Positions 9,525 through 21,500 of a DNA stretch of 64,000 nt are shown here, in pieces. Source of the stretch: Arctopsyche grandis. Lineage: Eukaryota; Arthropoda; Insecta; Trichoptera; Hydropsychidae. The translations under genes and the position numbers were made by a program. The stretch is from the NCBI RefSeq assembly GCF_051622035.1, contig NC_135359.1, positions 21,548,001-21,612,000 on the forward strand. Direction: 5' to 3'. The notes beneath the pieces were generated by a model that worked only from the letters and a program-made list of their open reading frames with translations, had not been told where the DNA came from and ran no database searches. Within the stretch, counting starts at the first letter, position 1. Each line of letters begins with the position of its first letter.

Positions 9525-10786
9525 TTACTTCTTGTATCCACAGCTTCGCCTGCGTCCTCTAGCCTTCTCAAACTTACGACCCTTGGAACGAACATAGGGT
9601 TTAGAGTGCGATCCAGGTACACCTGGAGCAGCACCGAAGTGCTTAACAGCTTCGCGGGCCTTGCGTCGCCCTTGGATGAGCATCGTCTTACGGCCGGTCG
9701 GGGCGCGAAGAGCCAATTGATCGAAAGTCAAAATTTCGCCTAAAAACACATTCAGTTTAGACACGCTAGTCAATATTAAAAAATGTATACACACATATGT
9801 AGATCACTCACCACCAGCTTTCAAAATCCTGGCGCGCGCTTTCTCGGTAACGTGGAGAGCGCAAATCGACATCTTTGGAATGTCATAAATCCTGGCGTCA
9901 TCTGTAACTGTACCAACGATGACAGCGAGAAGCCCATCATGAGTAGGCCGCTTCATGTTACGCACGATTCTGGCGATGGAGATTGGCGGGCGATTGATTC
10001 TGCTCATAAACAGACGTTTCAGAATAATTCTGTTGAACTTCGCCCGGGTTCTGCGAGCCAAGAATCTGTAAAGCTGTATACACAGTAACAATTAGTCTTT
10101 CTCATATATTATCAGTACAAAAAATTTATAAAGAAAAAAGCTTTGGAGTAATATGTATATGAAATCCATGCATTTGGTGAGGTCTAAATCATAAGTTGAC
10201 TAACTTCACATTTCACTTATATTTCCTAATTAATTACACTGACTCGAGATACACCAAGTTCAAGGTAAATCAGCTGAGAGCAAAGAAAATAGCACAGTTT
10301 AGATCGATTAGTATTAACTTTTCAACAACTTTGCTGACCTTCATGACAAAATATGGTTTTCGGAATAGTTCCAAATCCACGTTTGACTAGTGCTTACTAG
10401 TCAAACGTGGTAATACCTACTAGTACTTAAGTACCAAACACCAAGTGTATGCGTGCGTAACGCTATACATTTTAGCCGAAAGAGGTTATGTGCAACTCGG
10501 TGTGTTAAATATCGTCAGGACCAACAGAGTGGATGAATGGATGAATGAGGGTGCAGGGAGTGTTCGGCGTGAAGATGGATTTACCTTGACGAGCAGTCTC
10601 AGGTAAATATCCTGAGATTTGGGCTCGGTTCGCCGCACCACCCGGTCATACTTGTGGTTGATGTCGATACCCTGAAACGAGAACACAACACTGAGTTAGC
10701 AGTCGATGAGCTGGAGACTCCATTTCGCCCCATTTCGAGGGTGATTGGAGCGGATTCGCGCAGATTAGCGCGGACACACTCACCAT
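9525..10786 (-). CDS. RpL18: 60S ribosomal protein L18 (eL18)
   Basis: Four coding exons on the minus strand: 10784-10786 (the ATG alone), 10585-10671, 9812-10073 and 9525-9739. The product is 188 aa, the usual insect eL18 length. It starts [20 protein letters not shown], passes through LYRFLARRT and [13 protein letters not shown], and ends with the basic [20 protein letters not shown] tail. eL18 is a structural protein of the large ribosomal subunit. All splice sites are GT-AG and phases fit. The first coding exon contributes only the start codon, so the start is fixed by the ATG/GTGAGT junction. Confidence 0.95.
10377..10410. repeat. Perfect hairpin in RpL18 intron
   Basis: CCACGTTTGACTAG (10377-10390) is followed by a six-base loop TGCTTA and the exact reverse complement (10397-10410). 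It may be the remnant of a palindromic MITE; the TTTGACTAGT core resembles the element at 11050. Confidence 0.7.
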
Positions 10787-10820
10787 CTTGACAGTCGCAA
10801 GGAAGAGACCGCCACGCTCG
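10787..10820 (-). promoter_or_regulatory. RpL18 5' UTR with TOP-like pyrimidine tract
   Basis: Just upstream of the ATG the minus strand reads GGTCTCTTCCTTGCGACTG. The TCTCTTCCTT run is a good 5'-terminal oligopyrimidine candidate, the element through which mTOR controls ribosomal-protein translation. The exact transcription start is inferred. Confidence 0.45.
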
Positions 10821-11049
10821 ACAGCGACCGCCTCTCCGTCCAAATGTACTCTAATGTGACCATGTCTCTGTACACCTCCATTGTGTTTATGTATTATGAT
10901 AAAAAGCAAATATATTTTTTTGCTTATTTACGCCTCTATTTGAGTTTCAGAGCTAAATTATATTATATTCAAAAGATCTTATATTTCGCTTTTGAATTAT
11001 GAGTATATTTTTCATTCAAAAATTTTCAGTCGACAAAGTAAAAAAAATT

Positions 11050-11335
11050 GGTAAACGGACTACTAGTCATATGTGAACTAGTCACAGGACAACCGGTCGC
11101 TCTAGATTTGTCACACATGATCACCCGTCACACTAAAACTGGTCACGAGAAAACTGGTCACACCCTAAAACTGGTCACACCCTAAAATCGGTCAACCAGT
11201 TTTCTCGTGACCGATTTTAGGGTGTGACCAGTTTTCTCGTGACCAGTTTTAGTGTGACGGGTGATCACGTGTGACCGATCTAGAGCGACCGGTTGTCCTG
11301 TAACCGGTTCACATTTGACTAGTAATCACCGAACC
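11050..11335. mobile_element. Palindromic MITE (foldback), arms about 140 bp
   Basis: Nearly the whole 286 bp is an inverted repeat. The left arm holds ACTAGTC...GGACAACCGGTCGCTCTAG and GATCACCCGTCACAC, and the right arm has the complements in reverse order. The ends are GGTAAACGGA and, on the other strand, GGTTCGGTGATTA, the same ends as the elements at 12230 and 56254. Flanks are A-rich and share AAAAAATT, a possible duplication. Confidence 0.8.
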
Positions 11336-11392
11336 AAAAAATTATGGCTGTTCCTGATATTTATTTTAAATTTACAATATACCAGGGACGTC

Positions 11393-11644
11393 ACTGTGGG
11401 GGGGGGGCAGGACATACCGGACATGCAGGGGCATACCCCCCCTAAATTTGGCCAGTTCATTTTATGAAATACTATGAATCTTATCAATTATTTATAACCA
11501 AAAGTTTAGACCAGTAGAAACTGCAACAAGATTATAATTTCTATCAGACGCTTCATCAAAAATTTTTTTACAAAAAACAACCGCAAAATGGTCAACTTTT
11601 ACCCCCCCCCCCCTCTCCTGGAAAAAGCTGAAATTACATCCCTG
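11393..11644. mobile_element. Possible hAT-type MITE
   Basis: Ends CAGGGACGTCACTG and, from the other strand, CAGGGATGTAATTT enclose G-run and C-run tracts. The flanks match only 5 of 8 positions, so the assignment is tentative. Confidence 0.35.
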
Positions 11645-12229
11645 CACATATGTATGTATTCAGCGGTGCTTGGCATAGAGGCGTGAGACCAAAAAGGTAC
11701 CAAACTAGCTCAACAAATTTTACATTTTGTGAAAAAGAAGTGTAAATATTAAATGGAACGAGATTTGCGTGCCGTCTATATGTTAGAGAGGTTGAATGAG
11801 GAAATAAAAACCAAAAAACGCTGTATAATTTGTGGGATGGGCGCGAGAATGAAATTATAATCGACAAGCGAAAGTGTAACAGAACAGATTGAAATGTCTG
11901 AAAGTGTAATTGAACAGGATGAAATGTTTTAAAGTGAATTAGACATTTCAACAAATGCAGTGGAGACTACAGACAGATTTTGATAATATAATGGATTGGC
12001 TGGAAAAACAGAATAATCAAATTGAAACTATAGTTTGATGTCCTGCGTCAAGCTTTTGCTAAAATGAAAGCCGGATGAAAAGATTTTAGCAAAAATTAAA
12101 TAAATATACAATTTTGGTAAAAATTTTATTATCATTTTTAAGTTTTTTTTGTTAAAAATGGAATTTTTTTAGAAAAGGTGCCAAAAATTTAACGAAAAAT
12201 ATGACGCGCCGGTCCTGTATGTGTTGTAT

Positions 12230-12414
12230 GATAAACGGATTATTTCGCACATTGTGATAGCACACACGACAATCATTACCATGAAAATCACGAATACGGA
12301 ATATCTGGAACTCGAATTCTCGAGTATGATAGTTGACGTGGGTAGCTCTCGATTAATAATGGAATTTTTGGGTGACGTGTGCAAAATCGTTTTGTGCGGA
12401 ATAATCACCGAACC
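12230..12414. mobile_element. MITE, same family as 56254-56509
   Basis: Ends GATAAACGGATTATTTCGCA and, on the minus strand, GGTTCGGTGATTATTCCGCA. Flanking 9-mers GTGTTGTAT (12221-12229) and GTTTTGTAC (12415-12423) match at 7 of 9, consistent with an aged 9-bp duplication. The interior (CACGAATACGGAATAT, CTCGATTAAT) recurs at 41.9, 56.3 and 56.9 kb. Confidence 0.6.
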
Positions 12415-12423
12415 GTTTTGTAC

Positions 12424-13703
12424 CTAGGTAAATAGCAAAAAGTAGCATTTCTTATTCCAATAAAGCACAGCAATGACGTGGTCAGCATTCGGTAATTATA
12501 AATTATTGAAAAATTCAGTATAACGTAAAAATATATTCACATGAATAAGCTGGGCTTTCTTTTGAAAAAAGAAAGTGCCGGAACGCACTTATTGTTCTTG
12601 CACTTTCAAATTGATCCATATTTTATCCTCTTCATAAGACACCATATTTTATCATTTTTGCAAATTATATAAATATGGACTGTGGTTATGTACGCACTGA
12701 TATTGTTTCGTCTAATTGCTTTTGAAACATTAAAAATACTGTGAAAAAAGGTGCTGGAACGCCGTTCCGATAGTATCTGAGGGAAAAAGGTCCTGTGTAC
12801 AAGTACCTTTTTCGTCGATAATATAATTAATCAATTTTTCTCTTTTAAGAGCATTTAGTATTATTTTATTTTAAATAAATATAGATAAGAGATTAAATTG
12901 ATTGGTCGCGTAGATTTTATAATGAAATCCAATTCAAAGAGTTCAATTGCTTAGGATTTTAAAGCACTTAAAAGCTAGTATTTTTTAATGGATAATAAGA
13001 ATTATTTTACTGAAAAGTCGTAAAATAATAGACTCGTTTTCATTCTAAGTAGAAATTTTTATTAAATTCAACAGTAGAAAAATACTAGTATCTTAGTTGA
13101 CTACCTGAATTAAAATAAAATATTAAATCCAATTTCCTGTAAATAAAAATATTACTACCAGTCAAAATTAACTGAATAAAAATATAATGGAGTTCTTTTA
13201 AAAAGCTTTCATTTATTTACATTATAATCGAGGCGATCAACAACTGTAGTATTTTCCCTACCTCATAGAAACATGCAATGAAATAACGAATATAGAATTA
13301 CGTGCATTTGCAAACATGCAATGAAATAACGAATTCTCAGAACATTTCACCCGCATACATATGCATGAGTGCAACAACTTTTGTAGTCATTTTTAGCTCA
13401 TTACGACGCAAACGAAATAGCATTTTTTATTTGGGTATATTTTTAGGTGTCCCTCGTCGAGTATGGAGGGGTCGATTGTGGGGTGGAAGAACTCCCCCCA
13501 TGCAGAGGGTGAGAGTTCCGTCTACCTCCACCGAGTAGACAAGGGCGCGGTCGATTCGCCGACTAACCGAGGTTGATTCACTTCCCGGAAATACACAACA
13601 ATACGCCGATCTCGTGAACGTTACTTTTGAAAAAAATTTCCAGACATTGAGTGTGTTTAGGAAATAATTTCACTAAAGTCTTAACGTTCTTCATTAAAGT
13701 GAT
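12424..13703 (+). other. Spacer and likely 5' region of the dehydrogenase gene
   Basis: AT-rich to about 13440, with a repeated phrase ACATGCAATGAAATAACGAAT at 13271 and 13314. A GC-richer patch (13450-13620) may be the promoter and 5' UTR, possibly with an intron ending TTTCCAG near 13640. No separate gene seen. Confidence 0.35.
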
Positions 13704-15526
13704 ATGGATTTAAAGGGAAAAGTAGCTCTCGTGACAGGGGGTGCGGCCGGAATTGGATTGAGTTGCTGTGAGGAACTTTTAAAACAAGGAGTCAAGGTAA
13801 ATCTCTCTTCAATACTAGAAATCGATAAATAAAATATAAATTATCAAACTCTGGCACGTCACAGAGAAATTGGTGATAAATACACACTTACTTACACTTT
13901 TTGAACACGATAAATAGTCTGCTGATATATACTTTCAACATTGATTTCCTGCCGAATCTATATAATACATATATAATTCATTTTTCGCCGCAAAATTGAA
14001 TCATTTGAATGTGTCACACCTACCCTTATTACATTGAAGAAATAACACAATTTTTCAAAATATACGATTTCAAAGATCCCAACTACCTTTTTACTGAAAT
14101 TTTCTGTAATAAATGACCAAAAAAAAAAAATTCCTAAAATCAAAATTTGAATCAGGTCTTAATTTTCTGTTTTTGAGAATATCTTTTGATTGTAAACTGT
14201 GTTTCTTTGATATTGCGATAGTCAAATAATCATTTGTTTTAATGTAGCTTGAAAACCATGAAATAATTAATGGCTTCTTTATAATTACATAAATATGTAT
14301 ACTATGAAGGGCAAATCTTTCAGGATTGTATCATGAAATAGCCAAATAAGTGTCGTTCAAGCAGATGTAAGTTGAAAAAACCTTTTCCAAAATTATCTAT
14401 CTATACACTTAAAGTTAGAACACCATGAGATAGTATACCAAATTTGTCAGTTCTATATTGAAAATAGCTGACAAACAAATATTTATCTTCTTCTAATTCT
14501 ACATAGCATATATTATATCTGTATTTTCAACAATATCTTTCTTAGGTGGCTATATGTGACATAGATTCAGACACCGGAGAACAAGTAGCTGACGACTTAG
14601 CTGCAAAACATGGAAAGAAGAATGTATTATATTGCCAGTGTGACGTCACAGATTACCTACAATATGAAGGTATAGTATGAGCAGGTTCTCAATAAAAAAA
14701 TCACTGTGAAAACAAGCTTTATACATATTTTAAAACTGCATGAAACATTTTCACACCACAGAGTCCTTTCAAATGACAGTCAAAGTCTTCGGCGGCTTAG
14801 ACATCGTCATCAATAATGCAGGCGTAATGAACGATAGATTTTGGGAGTTAGAAGTTGATGTGAACCTGGTAATTTTATATTATTTTTGATCATAGACTAT
14901 TGAAGTACGCAGATATATTAAGTAATTCTTGAAATTTAAGAATGGTGTGATTCGTGGCACTTTGCTCGCATACCGATTCATGGGCCGCGATCGAGGAGCT
15001 CACGGTGGTATCGTAGTCAACGTAGCTGGGACAGCTTGCGTTCGACCTCAAGTCTCAACTCCCATTTACACGGCAACTCAATATGCAATCGTCGGACTAA
15101 CGAAGTCTTACGGTGTAAGTGTACATTTAAGTGAACGTTTCTTATCAAGTTTCTTAACTAATTCATCTTTTCTTGATGTGACTTTAGGATCCTTACCATG
15201 TCGGCTTAACCGGAGTGAAAACGATTGCTCTGTGTCCCTCAATGACTGAAACGAGTTTGGTAAAAGATATTCGAAAACAGCTCATGTCGACAGAGTACGA
15301 AGCGGCTTGGCAAAGAGACAACGCCAACTGTAAATTACAATCGTAAGAATATTCCAATTAGACTAAATCAATATAAATAGTATTATTTGAGTTATTGCTG
15401 TGAATTATCATGATTTATTGCAGTCCGGCTCACGTAGGCAAATCGCTGGTGGAAGTGTTATCAAAAGCTAAGAGTGGAAGTGTTTGGGTTGTAGAAAATG
15501 GCCAGCCGCCGAGAGAACACCATTGA
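13704..15526 (+). CDS. 15-hydroxyprostaglandin dehydrogenase-like SDR with degenerate active site
   Basis: Six exons (13704-13796, 14546-14669, 14762-14868, 14941-15114, 15188-15342, 15424-15526) encode 251 aa. It is a classical short-chain dehydrogenase. The cofactor motif TGGAAGIG (about residues 12-19), an acidic CDIDSD at strand 2 (NAD preference), the structural NNAG, and the catalytic-tetrad Asn in DVNL are present. The family's Ser position reads Gly (NVAGTACVR). The YxxxK motif is YTATQ, so Tyr is kept but Lys is Gln. Overall pattern and length fit insect 15-PGDH-like proteins, which oxidise 15-hydroxy eicosanoids. With two of four catalytic residues gone it may bind NAD without normal dehydrogenase activity. 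AATAAA at 15679. Confidence 0.87.
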
Positions 15527-15678
15527 TCGCATTGTTTTATACCAGTTTGTGTAAATATATAATTATAATTTACTCGCGTAGCTTTTTTATAATCATTTTT
15601 ACGATTTCTAAATACACACCAAAAAGAAGAAAAAAAATTGTATTGATGTTTGCTTCTTTGAAATTGTCATTGATGTCA

Positions 15679-15684
15679 AATAAA
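15679..15684 (+). terminator. Polyadenylation signal of the dehydrogenase gene
   Basis: AATAAA 153 bp after the stop codon. Confidence 0.5.
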
Positions 15685-16021
15685 ATTTTCTAATTACTGC
15701 AAAACGAGCAATTCTTTCTACTATGGATATTATATATGTAATAGTGATTGTGCACATAGATTTAAGCAACAGAGTGCATGTAACATGTCTAGTAAATCAT
15801 ATTGATTTAAACACCTACATAAGAGAATTTCAACCATGAAAGCTTATCAATTCCTATAAACTCAAAATATACACTACTTAAGTAATGCATATTTCTCATT
15901 CTTTCGAAATGTTGAAAATATATATATATATATATATACCAATAAAATTGAAGAACATACTATACATACGTAGTTTAGAATATATGATTGCTTTTTAGAT
16001 GTTTCTTCATATATGTACATA

Positions 16022-16173
16022 CAGTGGAGCCTCACCTATCCAGACTAAACGAGGTTCGAGATGAAAAATTCAGATAATCTAGAGCTGTAAAGTTTGAATT
16101 TCAGTGTTAAAAAAATCGGAATGATATCCAGATTATCGTTTTAAAGTTGTTCAGGGTAGTTGAGGTTCTGCTG
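16022..16173. mobile_element. pogo/Tigger-like MITE
   Basis: CAGTGGAGCCTCACCTATCC at the left pairs with CAGCAGAACCTCAACTACC from the right end, and TA dinucleotides flank both sides. CAGT-GA-CCTC ends with a TA duplication are typical of pogo-class elements. A related fragment lies at about 30666 (GGATAATCGAGGTTTTACT). Confidence 0.65.
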
Positions 16174-18573
16174 TAGTTATTGTTAAAGCGTTTTCGGCTC
16201 AAAATTAAATATGTATATTCTAATTGGTTGATTTATCAGAATGCATTGATTACACCCACTCGTTCTGATAAAAATAAATGTATGTATATTTAATCATGTT
16301 GATGGATCGTGTGCTTCAAGTTTTCAAAAAATTTATGAGGCTATCCATATATGTATGTATGTATGTATGTGTGAACCCATAAAGAATGCATAGCATTTTC
16401 GTTTCTATGCGCTATCAAATGTAACAAACTGTTGAGCGATAATTTAAAAATAAAAATATAGTGGTTGAGAGGAAATATCATAGATTTATTAGCAAGTTAT
16501 TATTTTATTTCCAATGAAATTGGGAGTATTTTCATTTATAATTGGTTTACATAAAATAAAGTGAAATTTTTGAGATTTATTTATTTTGTTTTTCAATAAT
16601 TATTGTGTTTGATCACATTGTAATTTTATTATCACATCATATTTCCCCATGCGTAAGTGAGAGATTGAGAGCAACAATTTGCACTCCAGCTTATTAAAAT
16701 GTAACAAAAGTTTAAATAACTAAAACTTGATTAAATAAAGATATGTAGAAATATTAAGTTAAAAATACATAAATTTTAAAACTATTTTTATAAATTGGTG
16801 GGGAACACCCTAGTTGACAAAAATAAAACTTTACATAACATTTCTTTACTAAGTTTTGATTATGTTTTATACAATGATTTTTGTAATTAATATTCCACTT
16901 AAGTCAATGTGAAAATTTTTTGACAAACTATATTATAAGTGACAATTGTAATCAATACATAGTAGAAGTTGACTTATAGTATGTATTGTTTCTTGGTTGT
17001 AAAAAAATATTGTAGCTAATTAAATATCTTTTGCAAGATATTTCTTGAAATTTATATTTATTTTAATTGTTAATGTACGATTAACTATTAATGTGTTAAC
17101 AAAAGTCATCTATAATATATTTAACAAAAAAATAATGTGTTCTATCCATGCAATAATAATTGTCAAAGAAAATTAAATTAAAAAAATCACATTAGAAGCA
17201 TCCCAATACAGTTTAAAGATGTAAAAAAAAGCCTAGTAACTTTGTTAACACTTTAAGAAAGTAAATAAAATTATAATGGATCTTTTTTCTTTGAATAAAC
17301 TAAACATGTTTAAAGCAGAAAAAATAACATGAAATTGCTAACACTAAAATATTATTTTAATATAATATTACTGCAATGGGATGCCTTAAAGAGTTATGTG
17401 TATAAACTACAATTTTTCCACAAAAATATCTATCCCATTTGCATTATAGAATATTAAAAAAATACACAAAGCTCTTTAAATACTGGCAGTTATACGTATT
17501 TAATAAGCAAGAACATATAAAGTAACATAATTTTAATACATATACGAAAAAATGAAAAAGTTTACTCTAATATTTGGAATAAATCAGTAATGTATTATCA
17601 ATGCAATTGTTTCATTTATGTTTAGTAATCATTCATTTCAAGTAAAATTATCATTTTTATCAGATTTGTGTCTCAGCGGAAGCTTTACAAATAAAATAAA
17701 ATAAAAAAAAAAACAGTTTAAAAATATTTCATTACCAAATTTTACACAATATCAATTAACGTTCGATGTCTATTCAGCATTTGAACATTTGCTATTTAGT
17801 ATTTGTTGAACATCAACAAATGTTGTACATATAATATAAATTTCCTTATTATTTTCCAATTATTTTCTTACTTAAAAGTACACGTTAAATAATTTGGATA
17901 TAATGAAAGATTTTGTACATTAAAAAATTGCCAGTACCCAATGAGTTAACAAGTTAAACAATATAAGGATTCCTCATTCCTCTTAGAATATGACATGATA
18001 AGTAGTTTTCTCCTTGTAATAAACAAAAATTGAAAATGAAATCATTATCAACATAATTATATTAATATACTTATTCTAGGGACAAGTGTCCTATAACACA
18101 AATGAACTTATTAACTTAAAATATATTTAGTCAGATCATGGGACTAAACAGGCATACCCTCAAAACCATCCATTTGTGTCAACAAATACTTGTGAATTTA
18201 AATTTCAGTTCAGATGGACCATGAAATTCCCCCATAATCCTGAAAAATCGGTTGTCATATTCTATTTGATTTTACTAAATATTTTTACACCACATTGAAA
18301 AACACAGTACGAGTCATAACCCAGGAGTCACGCACTACCAATCAACTCACATAATAATTATTTTCCTGGAAAGAAAAAACCCATTTAATTTTCAACTCAT
18401 AAATGAATGCCAAATATATTATTCGAATTTATCAGGTAAATATATTCAAGATTTTTAAATTACATATGTTTGAACTATCATTTATAATTTGCAAAAAGCA
18501 CTGAGTTATAGAATATCTAATAACTTAAGATTTAATTCTAGATGAATATGGAAAAGTTTCATATCAGAACTCA
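16174..18573. other. AT-rich spacer, probable LSM14 3' UTR at right
   Basis: Very AT-rich, with a TATG microsatellite near 16352. No coding region seen. The part adjoining 18573 is likely the 3' UTR of the minus-strand LSM14 gene; its end is not fixed. Confidence 0.4.
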
Positions 18574-21500
18574 TCAGTAACGGTTAGACGAATTGCTATG
18601 ATCGAATTTACCAGGCACAGAAATGGGCGTCTGTTGCTGCTGCATTTGATTTTGCCCTTGACGATTCTGGCGAAATTGTTGTGGAGCACGCCCACCTCTA
18701 TTCCCGCCACGCCACGGTTGTCCTCTCCAACCGGACTGCATTCCTCCTCCACCACCTCCCCAATATCCGCGGCCGCGATATCCACCACGCCGGGCAGTCG
18801 CCACACCGAATGTTTCCGAATTTAATTTACGCTCTGTACGCCAATCTCTACGCTGTGAACGACCCTTTGATCTGAAATCATTTCGTTTGACACGTTATTC
18901 ACTTGTGCCCCGCTACAATCACATTACACTGTCTTACAACAACCAACCTTTCAACAGCTTCACAGGATATGTTATCGAAAAAACTTTTGGTTTTATCATA
19001 ACAATTCACAGCATCATTTGCATCATCTTCGTGTTCTGGTTCACCAGCACCAGTTTCGTTTCCAGAATCATCTTTTTTTTCAGTCTCAGCCTAGATTACG
19101 ACACGACAAAGCACCGTTAATAATCGTTCAATTTACAATTACTTAAATATGACGCGAACAGGATTTCATTTACCTCAGGTTTGGGGGTTTCACCATCCGT
19201 AATTTTAACTTTAGCAAGTTGAACACGTATTTTATCGAATTCCGTGTTGGCTTGCTCAAAATCGTAATCGTTTTCAAACTTTAAAATATTTTTGGGTCGT
19301 CCTGAGACAATTCCCTGTTGGCCTTGAGGTCTTCCGTTAAAACCACCCCGACCTCTACCTCCACGGCCTCCGCGTCCTCCTCTATGCCCCCACACTTGAT
19401 TTTGACCATGCCTAGAGCCTTGATTATGTTGGTGTTGGTGTTGATGCTGATCTTGCTGACCATGTGATTGGTTTTGATTTAGATTCTGGTTGTGATGAAA
19501 TAAAAACCCCATGAGTCACATATAAAAGAAATAAAACAAAATTCAAACAAATTAACCGAAAATCGTACCCTGTTTTGAGACCTAGGTCGATTAGGCTGTC
19601 TAGAATGGTCTGATTGATTCTGATTGCGGTCATTTTGTTCTTGTTTATTTTGTCGGTGTTGACCGCTACCTATGCCACCCTTTTGTTGTTGCTGTTGTCG
19701 CCCGCCTTGTAAATGGTGTGACCCGGCCTGAGTACCCTGTTCTGTAGTGGGGCTCTTTCTCTGGATTCCTGATGACATAGGTGTTTCAGCCCTTGATCCG
19801 CCGCCGATCATTTCTAGCATATTACCTAAAAATAGAAAACTAAATCAGTACTAATTCAACGCTATAAATCAACAAACTCCCATATATTACGTAAAATAAA
19901 GAAATAATGAATAACAATAAACTTTCAAATACAAGTTTATTTCCTATATAATATAAACATATCAAGCATGCATCTTATTTAAATATACGTTACTTATTCA
20001 TGTATATAAAAAATAAATACAATATAAAATGGTAAAAAAAAAAATACTGCTGCATACAAGTAATAGACCAAGTTACCATTTCTATGATTCCATTATTTTG
20101 CTAATTTTGCGATTTTTGAATAAAATTGTTTTTGAATAAAAAAAAGCATGCAGAGAAATTATTTGGGTAATAATTGAATGTTTGGTTTTTGTTCGATTAC
20201 TATTTCAGTTCACTACACTTAACATAATTAGTTACGAAGGACTTAAATATGAATATATTAATTTGAAAGTGTGACGAGCAATGACAGGTAATATCACGAC
20301 ACAACATCTATATAAGCAGATATTTTAAAATGTAGATCGAAAATAATATAATATGCTTATTGAGACAACATAAGAAAGGACTCATATGATCAAATAGAAC
20401 AGACGATTAAGACAAATCAAATTACAAAACATTCACAATATCACCAATTAAATACGGAAAGATAGATATTTTGACTGAAATCTAAGAACAATTTATTGAC
20501 TTTCATTCAGACAAATGTATTAATGTTTAATATTGAGAAAACAAATAGTAATCCTTTTTATTATACGCACAATAAAATGCATTTTCAAAAAACGTGAAAC
20601 TAAGATAAATCCTGTAAAAAGTTAAAATTGTTCTCATCATGTTGTCAATGTGTATACCATCACCATCAATATGAATCGGTGCGCTCCATTCTACCGACTT
20701 GACATTCCTCGACTTTTCGTCTGTTTGAACAGGAGTTTGTTTGTTTACAAAAATGTTTTTTTTGTATATACATGTATTTAAATATATGAAAACAGCATGA
20801 TCATTAATAGATTTTTAAGCTATTACCGCTTTTAAAATATTAAAAAAAATTTAACCTTTAAAAATCGATTCATACTATATTTTTTTAAGTTGATGTTTAT
20901 CGCGTAAAATAATTATTTCAATATGTAAAATATTTTCTTGTTTTTTGTATGTATGAGTCAGTGTATTTTCAGCTGTAATATATACCAACTGACGTTTTAG
21001 ATCATTCATATCCGAATAAAATTTAGCTAGTAAATTACATCTGTACTAGCGCAAATACACTTTCAACAATATGCGCCAGTTATAATATAACAGTTCGAGT
21101 TTTGACAGCTCTGATGTTTTTGCGAATGCTTTAGAATACAACAATGCGTTAACATTCGCTAGGTATTACGAATATAGGTAATGAGTACCGTATTATGATA
21201 GCTCTAAGAATGTGTTCAAAACAAAAATGTGACTTTTACTAATCGAGTGACGTCCTCACGAAAACTTAACCTCTTCATTTAACCTGGTGTCAACATATAG
21301 TTGAATTGTATTTCCAGTTGTAATATATTTAAACCAGTTGGAATGTAATTCGCCGGGGACGCGACAATTGGTTCAAGTCCAAAAGGTTCAACGACAAAAT
21401 GTACCCGAAAATTAGTGCACTGACAAAATGTCCACGGAAATATTGTTCAAGCGACAAAATGTTCAAAAATCCTAAATTTTCCCATATTAATGGAAAAAGT

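Noticed and set aside
11634-11954. 106-codon minus-strand frame
   Set aside because: Phe/Ser/His-rich with no domain, bordering a possible MITE; neither strand gives a convincing protein.
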